Both the position numbers and the translations under genes were made by a program. The notes beneath the pieces are model-generated. The model had not been told where the DNA came from, did not search any database, and was given only the letters and a program-made list of their open reading frames with translations. Shown here one piece after another: positions 8,060 to 16,587 of a stretch of DNA of 64,000 bases (position 1 is its first letter; the number at the start of each line of letters is the position of its first letter). The stretch covers positions 64,253-128,252 of the forward strand of contig NZ_AOLK01000021.1 of the NCBI RefSeq assembly GCF_000336755.1. The letters run 5' to 3'. This DNA comes from Haloferax elongans ATCC BAA-1513. GTDB taxonomy: Archaea > Halobacteriota > Halobacteria > Halobacteriales > Haloferacaceae.

Positions 8060-9409
8060 ATGATTATCCGTGTCGGACTCGTGCGAGAGCGTGTGAATCG
8101 CAACGACCGCGCAATCGTCGCACTGGTGATGCTCGCTCACGGGATGGTCCACACCTACGAACTGTCGATTCCCATCTTCGTCTCCATCTGGCTCAGCGAG
8201 TACACCACCGTCGAACTCGGTCTTGCAGCCGTTCCGGTCACGACTGCGTCGCTCGGCGTGATGGTCGGTCTCGGCTTCGCGCTGTTCGGCCTCGGCGCAC
8301 TCCCCGGCGGCGTCCTCGTCGACCGCGTGGGCTCGAAACGCCTCATCGTCGCATGTCTCGCCGGAATGTCAGCCTCGTTTGTTCTCCTCGCGGCAGCCCC
8401 GAATCTCGTCGTCGTCGCACTCGCCCTCATCCTCTGGGGTGCTGCGGCGAGCGTCTACCACCCCGCGGGTCTCCGACTCATCAGTACCGGCGTCGAAGAA
8501 CGCGGCACTGGATTCGCCTATCACGGCATCGCCGGCAACCTCGGAATCGGCTTCGGGCCGTTTCTGACGGCACTGTTGTTGCTGTTTTTCGACTGGCAAC
8601 TCGTCGCGGGCGTCCTCGCAATACCGGCGCTCGTCGCGGCCGTGTTCGCGACCCGCGCCGACTTCGAAGAACAGGCGGCTGTCACGGCTGCTGACGGCGG
8701 AGCTGGAACCTCGGCCGACAAGTCTTCGACTGGCGTCTCATCGCTCGGTGAGTTCTTCACCGAGTCGAGAGCCCTCTTCGCGAGCGGGTTCGCGCTCGTC
8801 TTCGCGGTGGTGATGTTCTCCGGGCTGTACTACCGCGGCGTGACGACGTTCCTCCCGGACCTCATCGACAGCGTGCTCGACATCGACCCGGTTCCGCTCT
8901 CTGCGCTTCTCCCCACCGCACTCGTTCCCGGGTCGGCCGCCGGCGCACCCACACTCGAACTGGAACTGTACGTGTACGCCGGACTTCTCACTATCGGCGT
9001 CGTCGGCCAGTACGTCGGCGGCAAGCTCACCGACCGTATTCCCACCGAGCGCGGGCTCGTCGTCGGGTTCGCTGCGCTCGCAGTCGTCGCCGTCGCCTTC
9101 CTGCCCGTCGCGAGCCTCGGCGTCGCCCCACTGCTCGCAATCTGTGCGCTCCTTGGGTTCTTCCTGTTCATGGTTCAGCCGTTCTATCAGGCCACGGTCG
9201 CCGAATACACGCCCGCGGGCCTCCGCGGTCTCTCGTACGGGTTTACCTACCTCGGTGTGTTCGGCGTGGGCGCACTCGGTGGTGCAATCGCCGGGTTCGT
9301 CCTCGACGTTGCGAACTCGACGACGCTCTTTTTGGTCCTCGCTGGGTTCGCGGCGGCCGCGTCGCTGCTCGGTGTGACGTTGTTGCGGAAGCGGGCCACA
9401 CCCGCGTGA
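8060..9409 (+). CDS. major facilitator superfamily transporter
   Basis: A 449-residue protein with about 12 hydrophobic helices and a central polar loop near residues 205-225. The loop between helices 2 and 3 has the MFS pattern: GVLVDRVGSKRLIV resembles the consensus G-x-x-x-D-R-x-G-R-(K/R). The second half repeats it as GGKLTDRIPTERGLVV. Substrate is unknown. I chose the ATG giving MIIRVGLVRERVNRND. A GTG at 7970 would add 30 residues and a later ATG would also leave a full transporter, so the start is uncertain. The upstream gap carries two palindromes that could be operators. Confidence 0.85.
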   Translation: MIIRVGLVRERVNRNDRAIVALVMLAHGMVHTYELSIPIFVSIWLSEYTTVELGLAAVPVTTASLGVMVGLGFALFGLGALPGGVLVDRVGSKRLIVACLAGMSASFVLLAAAPNLVVVALALILWGAAASVYHPAGLRLISTGVEERGTGFAYHGIAGNLGIGFGPFLTALLLLFFDWQLVAGVLAIPALVAAVFATRADFEEQAAVTAADGGAGTSADKSSTGVSSLGEFFTESRALFASGFALVFAVVMFSGLYYRGVTTFLPDLIDSVLDIDPVPLSALLPTALVPGSAAGAPTLELELYVYAGLLTIGVVGQYVGGKLTDRIPTERGLVVGFAALAVVAVAFLPVASLGVAPLLAICALLGFFLFMVQPFYQATVAEYTPAGLRGLSYGFTYLGVFGVGALGGAIAGFVLDVANSTTLFLVLAGFAAAASLLGVTLLRKRATPA

Positions 9410-9448
9410 AGCGGGGGGCCGAGAAGGCGATTGTTCGGACGAGTGTTT

Positions 9449-9865
9449 TCAGACGATGCGGAAGTAGATGGTGCGCCAGAGACTGATGGCGACCGTCCCG
9501 AAGACGAGCATGACGCCGATGAAAATCGGTTCTGCGCCGCCTTCGAAGAGGGGCGTCCATCGAATCACCGCGCCGAGGACGGCTGCGATAAGCCACGAGC
9601 GAATCGCAAGCGGGACGGCCGACTTCGCCGATTCGGCGGCACCCGGCGAGTACGCACCCAGAATCGGGGCGATGAGTGCCCACGCGATGATGAACGGAAC
9701 GGAAGTGAGCACCCAGCCGACTGGGTCAGTCGAGAGGTACGACACACCGTTGTGCTGAATCACGCCGACGGTCACGAGGAGGAAGATGGCGAGGATGTCG
9801 CCCACGGCGAGTGGTAACGCCCCGGCATCGAGTCGCTCCTCAAGGAAGGACGTCGAGGTTGCCAT
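9449..9865 (-). CDS. DUF3054-like membrane protein
   Basis: A 138-residue protein with four predicted membrane helices. The pattern LAVGDILAIFLLVTVG, then WVLTSVPFIIAWALIAPILG, then AIRSWLIAAVLGAVIRW matches the DUF3054 family as I recall it, a widespread prokaryotic family without assigned function. It ends 40 bp from the 3' end of the convergent MFS gene. The start MATSTSFLEERLDAG is the first in-frame ATG. Confidence 0.75.
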   Translation of the reverse strand: MATSTSFLEERLDAGALPLAVGDILAIFLLVTVGVIQHNGVSYLSTDPVGWVLTSVPFIIAWALIAPILGAYSPGAAESAKSAVPLAIRSWLIAAVLGAVIRWTPLFEGGAEPIFIGVMLVFGTVAISLWRTIYFRIV

Positions 9866-9886
9866 ACGCGACGATACGTGGCACCC

Positions 9887-10468
9887 CTAATGGCTCTCCC
9901 GCTTTTTCCCGACGACCGTGTACTCGAAACCTGTGTCGAGCACGGCAGCTTCGAACTCCGCGCCGTCGAGTCGCCCGGCGAGTTCGTTCGGGCTGACAAA
10001 CGACGACCCGAATCCGATAGCTCGCTCTGCGAACGCGAGTCCGCGGCCTCGAATCGTCTCGGGATTGAACTCCCGAACCGCAAACACCCCACCGGGCGCG
10101 AGGACGCGATAGACTTCTTCGACCACCGTTTGCTGGTCCGGCATGTGGTGAAAGGCGTCCACGACAGTCACCGCGTCTACGGAGTCGTCGGCGAAGGGGA
10201 GCGAGCGAGCATCGCCACGGACGCAGTCGAGACCGCGACTCCGTGCCCGAGCGAGCATCTCCTCTGACAGGTCGAAGACGACCCGTTCCGGCACGTCGAG
10301 TGCGAGTGTCGCGCGCCCCGACCCGCCGCCGATGTCGACGACGCGCTCGACCGGGCGAGACGCTCTGTCGAGCGCGAAATCGAGGGGTTCTGCGTCGGCG
10401 GCTGGCATCACGAGGTCGTACAGGGGAGCGAACCTGTCGAAAAACCGGATGTCGCCGGGACCGTGCAT
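9887..10468 (-). CDS. SAM-dependent methyltransferase (class I, UbiE-like)
   Basis: A 193-residue protein. SAM-binding motif I is VVDIGGGSGRATL (about residues 43-55). An acidic end of strand 2 follows (VFDLSEEMLARA), then DARSLPFADDSVDAV, the 'post-I/II' region, and HHMPDQQ with VYRVLAPGG as motif III. This is the organisation of the Methyltransf_11/UbiE group acting on small molecules such as quinones. The substrate cannot be told. The start MHGPGDIRFFDRFAPLYD fits the family N-terminus. The open frame continues much further upstream across the divergent GNAT gene, but that part is antisense and I exclude it. It is divergent from the GNAT gene, with 57 bp between starts. Confidence 0.85.
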   Translation of the reverse strand: MHGPGDIRFFDRFAPLYDLVMPAADAEPLDFALDRASRPVERVVDIGGGSGRATLALDVPERVVFDLSEEMLARARSRGLDCVRGDARSLPFADDSVDAVTVVDAFHHMPDQQTVVEEVYRVLAPGGVFAVREFNPETIRGRGLAFAERAIGFGSSFVSPNELAGRLDGAEFEAAVLDTGFEYTVVGKKRESH

Positions 10469-10525
10469 GGTTGCTCGTGGGTCGCCGTCGGCAAGGTTCT
10501 TGCGCGTCGCGCCCTCTCGACAGGT

Positions 10526-11134
10526 ATGGACTTCGTCATCCTCGGGTGGCCCGAGGACGGTCCCCGACTCCGCCTCGACTACCGCCGGTTCTCGTATGCG
10601 GGCAAGTTCACGCCACCGAAGACGGGAAAGGCGGTCATCCGCGGCCCCGACGAGGAGCTTCCGCCGCTCGACGACGACCGACCCGCACCCTCGGGTGGCC
10701 CCGACTCGGTCGGTCCGCTCGCTGAGGATGTCGTCGCGGCGGTCGCGTTCAACGAAGACCGGACCGACCCGACGACGCTTTGGTTTCGGTACGTCACCGT
10801 CAGACACGACAGACGGGGCGAAGGCCTCGGTCCCGAGTTGCTTCGGAAGACCGCCGCGGCGGCAGCGGAACGCGGGTACGAGACGGTTCGAATCGCGACG
10901 AACAACCCCTTCGCGTACGAGGCGTGCCACAAAGCCGGGTTCGCGTTTACCGGCCGCGAGACGGGACTCGCCGAACTCGTGTTGGAGCGCCCCGCCGGAG
11001 AACCTGCCTCGGTCTCACGAGAGCAGTATCAGTCGGGACTCGACCGCTACCGCGCCCGCGACCTCGGGGAAGACGAATCGGCGTTTCTCGCGGCACGTGA
11101 CGGTGCTGCCCCACCAGCCGTCGGGAGTCGGTAA
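10526..11134 (+). CDS. GNAT-family N-acetyltransferase
   Basis: A 202-residue protein. The C-terminal half has the GNAT acetyl-CoA motif [18 protein letters not shown] (R/Q-x-x-G-x-G/A type), followed by [19 protein letters not shown], the motif B helix. The first 75 residues form a family-specific region rich in Pro and Gly ([12 protein letters not shown], then [11 protein letters not shown]). The substrate is unknown. The start giving [11 protein letters not shown] is preferred over an upstream in-frame ATG at 10463, which would overlap the divergent methyltransferase start. FEN1 follows after 41 bp. Confidence 0.82.
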   Translation: MDFVILGWPEDGPRLRLDYRRFSYAGKFTPPKTGKAVIRGPDEELPPLDDDRPAPSGGPDSVGPLAEDVVAAVAFNEDRTDPTTLWFRYVTVRHDRRGEGLGPELLRKTAAAAAERGYETVRIATNNPFAYEACHKAGFAFTGRETGLAELVLERPAGEPASVSREQYQSGLDRYRARDLGEDESAFLAARDGAAPPAVGSR

Positions 11135-11175
11135 ACTCGCACGATTCAAACCCCCGGCTCCCGAAGGCCGAGCAA

Positions 11176-12156
11176 ATGGGAAACGCAGACCTTCGAACGC
11201 TCGCCGCTCTCTCTGAGGTGTCGTTCGACGAGGTTGCCGGGAGCGTCGTCGCCGTGGACGCCCACAACTGGCTGTATCGCTATCTCACGACGACGGTCAA
11301 GTGGACGAACTCCGAGAAGTACACCACGAGCGAGGGCGAGGAAGTCGCGAACCTCGTCGGCATCGTTCAGGGGCTCCCCAAGTTCTTCGAACACGACCTG
11401 ACGCCAGTGTTCGTCTTCGACGGCGGCGTCACGGAGATGAAAGACGACGAGGTCGCAAAGCGCCGCGAACAGCGCGAGAAGGCCGAAGCACGTCTCGAAG
11501 AGGCTCGTGAAGCCGGTGATGCGGTCGAAGCCGCCCGGATGGAAGCCCGCACGCAACGACTCACAGACACGATTCAGGAGACGAGTCGCGAACTCCTCCG
11601 CCTCCTCGACGTGCCGGTGGTCGAAGCCCCCGCCGAGGGCGAGGCACAAGCGTCCTACATGGCCCGCAAGGGCGACGCCGACTACGTCGGCAGCGAGGAC
11701 TACGACACGCTCCTGTTTGGTGCGCCCTACACGCTCCGCCAACTCACGAGCAAGGGCAACCCCGAGTTGATGGACCTCGACGCGACCCTCGATAAACACG
11801 ACATCACGTGGGAGCAACTGGTCGATATTGCCATGCTTTGCGGCACCGACTTCAACGAGGGAATCTCGGGCGTCGGCCCGAAAACCGCGGTAAAGGAAGT
11901 CAAGAAACATGGTGACCTCTGGGCTGTCCTCGAAGCCCGCGGCGACAGCATCCCGAACGCCGACCGGGTCCGTGAGTTTTTCCTCGACCCGCCGGTCACA
12001 GACGAATACGACTACGACATCGACATCGACCCCGACGTGGCCGCGGCCCGCGAGTACGTCACCGAGACGTGGGAGGTCGACCCCGACGAGGTTCGGCGGG
12101 GATTCGAGCGCATCGAAGACTCGGTCGTCCAGACGGGACTGGACCGCTGGACGTAG
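11176..12156 (+). CDS. fen1: flap endonuclease 1
   Basis: A 326-residue protein covering the whole archaeal FEN1. Metal-binding acids appear in [12 protein letters not shown] (N domain), [27 protein letters not shown] and [17 protein letters not shown], the last including the helix-hairpin-helix that grips duplex DNA. A charged helical-clamp region with heptad-like Glu/Arg spans about residues 88-135. The C-terminus ends QTGLDRWT, a PCNA-interacting (PIP-like) motif. FEN1 removes 5' flaps during Okazaki fragment maturation and base excision repair. The start [10 protein letters not shown] has the free N-terminal Gly needed near the active site. Confidence 0.97.
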   Translation: MGNADLRTLAALSEVSFDEVAGSVVAVDAHNWLYRYLTTTVKWTNSEKYTTSEGEEVANLVGIVQGLPKFFEHDLTPVFVFDGGVTEMKDDEVAKRREQREKAEARLEEAREAGDAVEAARMEARTQRLTDTIQETSRELLRLLDVPVVEAPAEGEAQASYMARKGDADYVGSEDYDTLLFGAPYTLRQLTSKGNPELMDLDATLDKHDITWEQLVDIAMLCGTDFNEGISGVGPKTAVKEVKKHGDLWAVLEARGDSIPNADRVREFFLDPPVTDEYDYDIDIDPDVAAAREYVTETWEVDPDEVRRGFERIEDSVVQTGLDRWT

Positions 12157-12187
12157 GGCTGGAATCACCTCGAACGTAACGACAAGA

Positions 12188-12205
12188 CAACACGTTTAGG
12201 CCGGT
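12188..12205 (+). promoter_or_regulatory. shared promoter block, Tat-protein copy 1
   Basis: CAACACGTTTAGGCCGGT starting exactly 37 nt before the ATG at 12225. The identical 18-mer occurs at the same distance before copy 2, and a diverged version before copy 3. The TTTAGG core sits near -28 and probably acts as the TATA element of a leaderless transcript. Confidence 0.6.
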
Positions 12206-12224
12206 CGATTTCGACTGCTGTCGT

Positions 12225-13655
12225 ATGTCCCCGGACGATATCCCGTCCCCCTCCACTGAGAACTCCTCCACTGGCGACCCTTCCGACGATTCGTCCCCTT
12301 CGGGCGATTCGCCACCTGACAACGATTCTTCCTCTCCCGACGACACCCCACTCGTCCATTCACGCCGACAATTCCTCGGCCTCCTCGGCGGCGGGAGCGC
12401 AGTGTTCGCTGGTATGAGTTGGTTCGCCCCGACGTGGCTCCCGGACCCCATCACCGACCAGTTCGTGATTCACTATCCCGAACCCCCAGCACACGTCTGG
12501 CGACCCGACATGTCCGACGAGCACGCGGACAAGGCGGTCGCCCGACTCGAACAGATTGTCGAACAGGCACAAACGCTGAAAGAGCGGGGCGACCCCGACT
12601 CGATTCCGAGACGGCTACAGATGCATCTCCGCCAAGGTGACCCCACTGGCGGGTGGTTAGAGTCAGCTAAATCGGCGTCGAACACACACGAACGACTGTC
12701 CTACGCCACCATCGGCATGATGTTTGCGGGCGAAACCGTCGGTGCTGCGAAGGCCGTCCTCGACGAAGTCGACCCCGAGGAACTCGTCGAACGTGGCAAG
12801 CGTATTCAGTCGCGCGCCGAAGACGTGCTCGATTCCTTCAGCGACTACGCTGTCTCGGACCCGACGCGGGACCTCGCGTACCTCTATTTCGTCGAGCAGA
12901 GCCTCGCGTCCGCTCGATTCCAGTCGCGTCACTGGGAGCGATTCGTCGGTGAGAACGACTACACGAACGACGCAATCGCGGATACGTACGCCTCGTATCT
13001 GCAAGCTGAACAGCACCTCGACGACGCTCGATACTACCGCGAGCTGTACCGCGAGAACCTCGGCGACCAGACGGAACCGTTCGCCGACGCACTTGCAACG
13101 TCGCTGACGACACTCACCCAGTCGATAGCGGCGCTGCCGTCACACGTAGAGATGCGCGAACGAGTCGAAGACGAGCGCGACCTCGACCAGCAGACACCGT
13201 ACGGCGCGGCCCGCTGGGAACTGCTTTCGATATGTTTCGACGGTGATTATCAGTTCAACTACGGTCCTGACGGTCATCGCCACGGACACACCGTGCAGCG
13301 CCTCGTCGAGACGGCCAACGCACTCCTTGGCCGACGCGCCCACGAGTTTGCACTCGACGAACTCGACGTAGACCCGGACGACACCAATTACGACTCCGGT
13401 CGAACGTTCCGAGCGAAACGACGCGCGGTTCGTCAGTTCAACTCGGTCAGAAAGACGTACGATTCGCCGTTCGCGGGAGTTCTGGCTCAGGATGCCGCAG
13501 AGCTGATTCACGCTGGTGAACTCGGAATCGACATGGCTGACGGGACGTTCCCGATGTGGCGGAATCGCGTGGAATCGGCGACCTACTATCTCGCCAGTGA
13601 AGGGCAGATGCGCGCCTTCGACGAGGTCTTCCAGAGCATTTTCGATGGCTCGTGA
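12225..13655 (+). CDS. Tat-exported protein of unknown function, tandem copy 1
   Basis: A 476-residue protein. Residues 1-46 are almost entirely Ser, Pro, Asp and Thr. Then comes a twin-arginine signal (SRRQFLGLLGGGSAVFAG) and a conserved WFAPTWLPDPITD just after the hydrophobic stretch. The mature part is acidic and mostly helical, with several amphipathic stretches (for example DKAVARLEQIVEQAQ and ERGKRIQSRAEDVLDS). It ends with conserved segments RRAHEFALDELDVDPDD, FRAKRRAVRQF and ASEGQMRAFDEVFQ. There are no Cys-pairs, known metal motifs or catalytic signatures. Two related genes follow directly. Export through Tat suggests a folded extracytoplasmic protein. No lipobox is visible, so the signal helix may stay as an anchor. 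Confidence 0.72.
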   Translation: MSPDDIPSPSTENSSTGDPSDDSSPSGDSPPDNDSSSPDDTPLVHSRRQFLGLLGGGSAVFAGMSWFAPTWLPDPITDQFVIHYPEPPAHVWRPDMSDEHADKAVARLEQIVEQAQTLKERGDPDSIPRRLQMHLRQGDPTGGWLESAKSASNTHERLSYATIGMMFAGETVGAAKAVLDEVDPEELVERGKRIQSRAEDVLDSFSDYAVSDPTRDLAYLYFVEQSLASARFQSRHWERFVGENDYTNDAIADTYASYLQAEQHLDDARYYRELYRENLGDQTEPFADALATSLTTLTQSIAALPSHVEMRERVEDERDLDQQTPYGAARWELLSICFDGDYQFNYGPDGHRHGHTVQRLVETANALLGRRAHEFALDELDVDPDDTNYDSGRTFRAKRRAVRQFNSVRKTYDSPFAGVLAQDAAELIHAGELGIDMADGTFPMWRNRVESATYYLASEGQMRAFDEVFQSIFDGS

Positions 13656-13709
13656 CGACTCGGTCAACTTGCGACAGCGACTATCTTCTGTACGGAGTTG
13701 ACCACTGTC

Positions 13710-13727
13710 CAACACGTTTAGGCCGGT
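13710..13727 (+). promoter_or_regulatory. shared promoter block, Tat-protein copy 2
   Basis: The same 18-mer as before copy 1 (CAACACGTTTAGGCCGGT), starting 37 nt before the ATG at 13747. The surrounding intergenic sequence is not conserved, so the block is under constraint or was recently copied. Confidence 0.6.
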
Positions 13728-13746
13728 TCGTTTGGAAATCAGGTGT

Positions 13747-15132
13747 ATGTCCCCCGACGACTCTCCCTCCACTCCTTCCGACAGTCCTTCCGATTCCACT
13801 CCCTCTGACGACCCTTCTCCCTCCGACGGCTCCTCATCACTCCTTTCGCGCCGACAGCTCCTCGGCCTCGTCGGTGGCGGGAGCGCAGCGTTCGCTGGAG
13901 TGAGTTGGTTCGCTCCCTCGTGGCTCCCAGACCCGGTGACAGACACGCTAACGACGCTGTACCCGGACCCATCGAGTAACTACGTCTGGCGGCCGCCCGT
14001 CAGTGACAACCACGCCGACGAGGCAGTGGCCGAACTGGAGGAGGCAGTCAAACAGGCGAACGAGTTGCGCTCGCGTATCGACATCGACTCAGTCCACGAG
14101 GACCTCAAATTCTACCTCCGTGCCGACCCAGCGGGTGGGCATCTCCAATCCGCAAAAAGCGACCGTAACAACCGGGATAAACTCCACCACGCGACGACAG
14201 GCATCCAGTACACGGGCAAGTCAATCGGTGCCGCGAAGGTCGTCCTCGACGAGGCTGACCCCGAAGCGGTCGTCCAGCGTGGCCGCGACCTCCGCCAATC
14301 AGCAGACGACATTGCCAACTCCATCTCCGAGTACCGCGTCTCCGATGCGGGCCGCGACCTCGCGTACCTCTACGCAATCGAGCGACGACTCATGTTCGCC
14401 CGGCTGGAGTCGCATCAGGGTGGAATCTTCACCGGCGGCACGGCCGACGCCGACGAGTACGACGCCCACGACATCGCAGGTACCTGGGGGTCGCACCTCC
14501 AAGCGAAGCAGTACATCCGAACCGCCCGACACTACCGAGACCAGTACCAATCGAACCTCGGAAGCCAACCCGCGTCGCATCGGAGCCGTATCCGAAACGC
14601 CCTCGACGACTTTCTGGCCGAAATCGAGAAGTATCCGACCCGCGGAGAAATGCGCACCACCGTCGAAGAGGAACTCGACGACGACGACCGTTCCCCCTAC
14701 GGCGTGGCCAGATGGGAGTTGTACATGCTCTGTTTCGACAACGACTTCCGCGTGTTCGAAAACAGTCTCGACCGTGACTTGCTCGCGCTTCGAGCCGTGG
14801 GCACCGGCGACGCCTTCCTCAAACGTCGGGCATACGACTTCGTGCTCTCCGAACTCGACGTGGACCCGGACGACACTGGCTATGATTCCAGCCGGTCGTT
14901 CCGTGCGAAACGCCGGGCGATGCGCCAGTTTCGAACGACCACCGACGAGTACGATTCGAACTTCGCGGGCGTCGTCGCAAGCGAGGCGGCGAGCCTTATT
15001 CGCGGTGGCGACGTCGGCCTCGAAATGGGAGACGGGCCACTGTGGCGGGAACGCGTCGACTCGTCTGTGTACTCACTCGTCGCCGAAGGGATGCTCCGCA
15101 ATCTCGGCGAGGTCGTCGACCCGCTCACGTGA
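13747..15132 (+). CDS. Tat-exported protein of unknown function, tandem copy 2
   Basis: A 461-residue paralogue of the preceding gene: a Ser/Pro/Asp-rich leader of about 37 residues, the twin-arginine motif SRRQLLGLVGGGSAAFAG, then WFAPSWLPDPVTD and an acidic helical mature part. It keeps the shared blocks GRDLRQSADDIANSISEYRV, ARWELYMLCFD, RRAYDFVLSELDVDPDD, FRAKRRAMRQF and VAEGMLRNLGEVV. An in-frame ATG five codons earlier (13732) is possible. The chosen ATG keeps the 37-nt spacing to the promoter block and the MSPDDSPS start seen in copy 1. Function is unknown. Confidence 0.72.
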   Translation: MSPDDSPSTPSDSPSDSTPSDDPSPSDGSSSLLSRRQLLGLVGGGSAAFAGVSWFAPSWLPDPVTDTLTTLYPDPSSNYVWRPPVSDNHADEAVAELEEAVKQANELRSRIDIDSVHEDLKFYLRADPAGGHLQSAKSDRNNRDKLHHATTGIQYTGKSIGAAKVVLDEADPEAVVQRGRDLRQSADDIANSISEYRVSDAGRDLAYLYAIERRLMFARLESHQGGIFTGGTADADEYDAHDIAGTWGSHLQAKQYIRTARHYRDQYQSNLGSQPASHRSRIRNALDDFLAEIEKYPTRGEMRTTVEEELDDDDRSPYGVARWELYMLCFDNDFRVFENSLDRDLLALRAVGTGDAFLKRRAYDFVLSELDVDPDDTGYDSSRSFRAKRRAMRQFRTTTDEYDSNFAGVVASEAASLIRGGDVGLEMGDGPLWRERVDSSVYSLVAEGMLRNLGEVVDPLT

Positions 15133-15176
15133 TTCTGCGCAGTCGTCTCCCAATCCACCGCGCGATTTGAAGTTCC

Positions 15177-15194
15177 CAACAGCTTAGTAATCGA
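15177..15194 (+). promoter_or_regulatory. diverged shared promoter block, Tat-protein copy 3
   Basis: CAACAGCTTAGTAATCGA, starting 37 nt before the ATG at 15214. It keeps the CAACA head and a TTAG core but not the GGCCGGT tail of copies 1 and 2. Confidence 0.4.
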
Positions 15195-15213
15195 TGCTCC
15201 TGAACCCCTTTGC

Positions 15214-16560
15214 ATGTCTCCCAGCGATGCGTCTTCTCTCTCCTCTGATGACTGGTCTGTTCTCTCGCGTCGCCGTCTCCTCGGTCTTCTCGGTGGTGGC
15301 AGTGCAGCACTCGCTGGTCTCGGGTCGTTCGCGCCGACGTGGCTTCCGGACCCCATCACCGACTCCCTCACGACTGTTTTCCCCGGTCCAGAGACCAACC
15401 ACGTCTGGCGGCCGCCCATTAGTGACGGCCACGTAGACGAGGCGGTCGCAGCGCTGGAAGTCGCCGTCGAACGGGCGCAGGACTTACACTCCCGCCTCGA
15501 CCCCGACGAAATCGACGACCCGGACCTCCGAGCATTCGTCACCGACGCCCCATCGGACCGAGTCGTCGAATCGGTCACAGACGAACAGCACAACTGGGAA
15601 CGGCTCGTTTCGGCTACGCACAGGATAAAGTACGTCGGTGAGGCGATTGGTTATGCGAAGTTCGCACTCGGTGAGGAGGACCCAGACGCGCTCTTCGAAC
15701 GCGGCCGCGAACTTCGGCAGGGCTGGGAAACCATCGCCGATTCCATCTCAGCGTATCGAGTCTCCGACGCGGGCCGTGACCTCGGATACCTCTCCGCTAT
15801 CGAACGTCAACTCTCTTCTGCCTATTTCACGGCTCACTGGAACGAGGGCCACGACAGTGACGAGGGGTCCGAACCGATGAGCGAGTACACCCACCACGAC
15901 ATCGCCGTGGCGTGGGGGGCGCACTTGCAGACGGAGCAACGCCTCAGGAACGCCAGACGGTATCGAGCACAGTACCGGGTGAACCTCGGCGACGACACCC
16001 GCTCTGTCCGTGACCGACTCCACGCTGCCCTTCAAGACATGCTGGCGGAGATAGAACAGTATCCGATTCAGAGCGAGTTGGTGGCACAACTGCGCGAAGA
16101 GTTTGGCGACGGCGAAGACACTCCGTACGCGGTCGCCAGATGGTAACTGTTCAGGCTGTGTTTCACTCATACGTTCCCTGTTTTCACCGACGACTTCCGG
16201 AAGGACCTGCTCGCATTCCGCGCGGTAAGGGTCGGACAGGGATTGCTCGCCCGGCGTGCACACGAGTTCGCGCTCTCGGAACTCGACGTAGACCCGGGCG
16301 ACACCGGCTACGACTCCGGCCGAACGTTCCGCACAAAACGCCGGGCAGTGAGCCAGTTTCGAAAGAGTCGGAACGAGTACGATTCGAACGTCGCGGGCGT
16401 CGTTGCCAGCGAGGCGGCGAGTCGAATCCACACCGGTGACAGCCGACTCGACGACTCTCCAACGTGGCGAGACCGACTTCGGTCCGCAACGACCTTTCTC
16501 GTCGCCGAAGGGATGCTCCGCAATCTCGGCGACGTGGTCGAGCCACTCGAACAGGGCTGA
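15214..16560 (+). pseudogene. Tat-exported protein of unknown function, tandem copy 3, interrupted by an in-frame TAA
   Basis: The frame reads from ATG 15214 (short leader, then SRRRLLGLLGGGSAALAG and FAPTWLPDPITD) to a TAA at 16144-16146, giving 310 residues. The same frame then continues without shift to 16560 and encodes the conserved C-terminal blocks RRAHEFALSELDVDPGD, FRTKRRAVSQF and VAEGMLRNLGDVVEP. At the TAA the paralogues read Trp-Glu-Leu (TGG GAA CTG in copy 1). Here it is TGG TAA CTG, so one G-to-T change explains the break. The rest shows no frameshift, so the event is recent, a sequencing error, or a read-through position. Its leader before the twin arginines is only about 17 residues and less Pro-rich. 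Confidence 0.8.
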
Positions 16561-16587
16561 AAAAGCAGAGAAGAACCGGCCGTCGGC

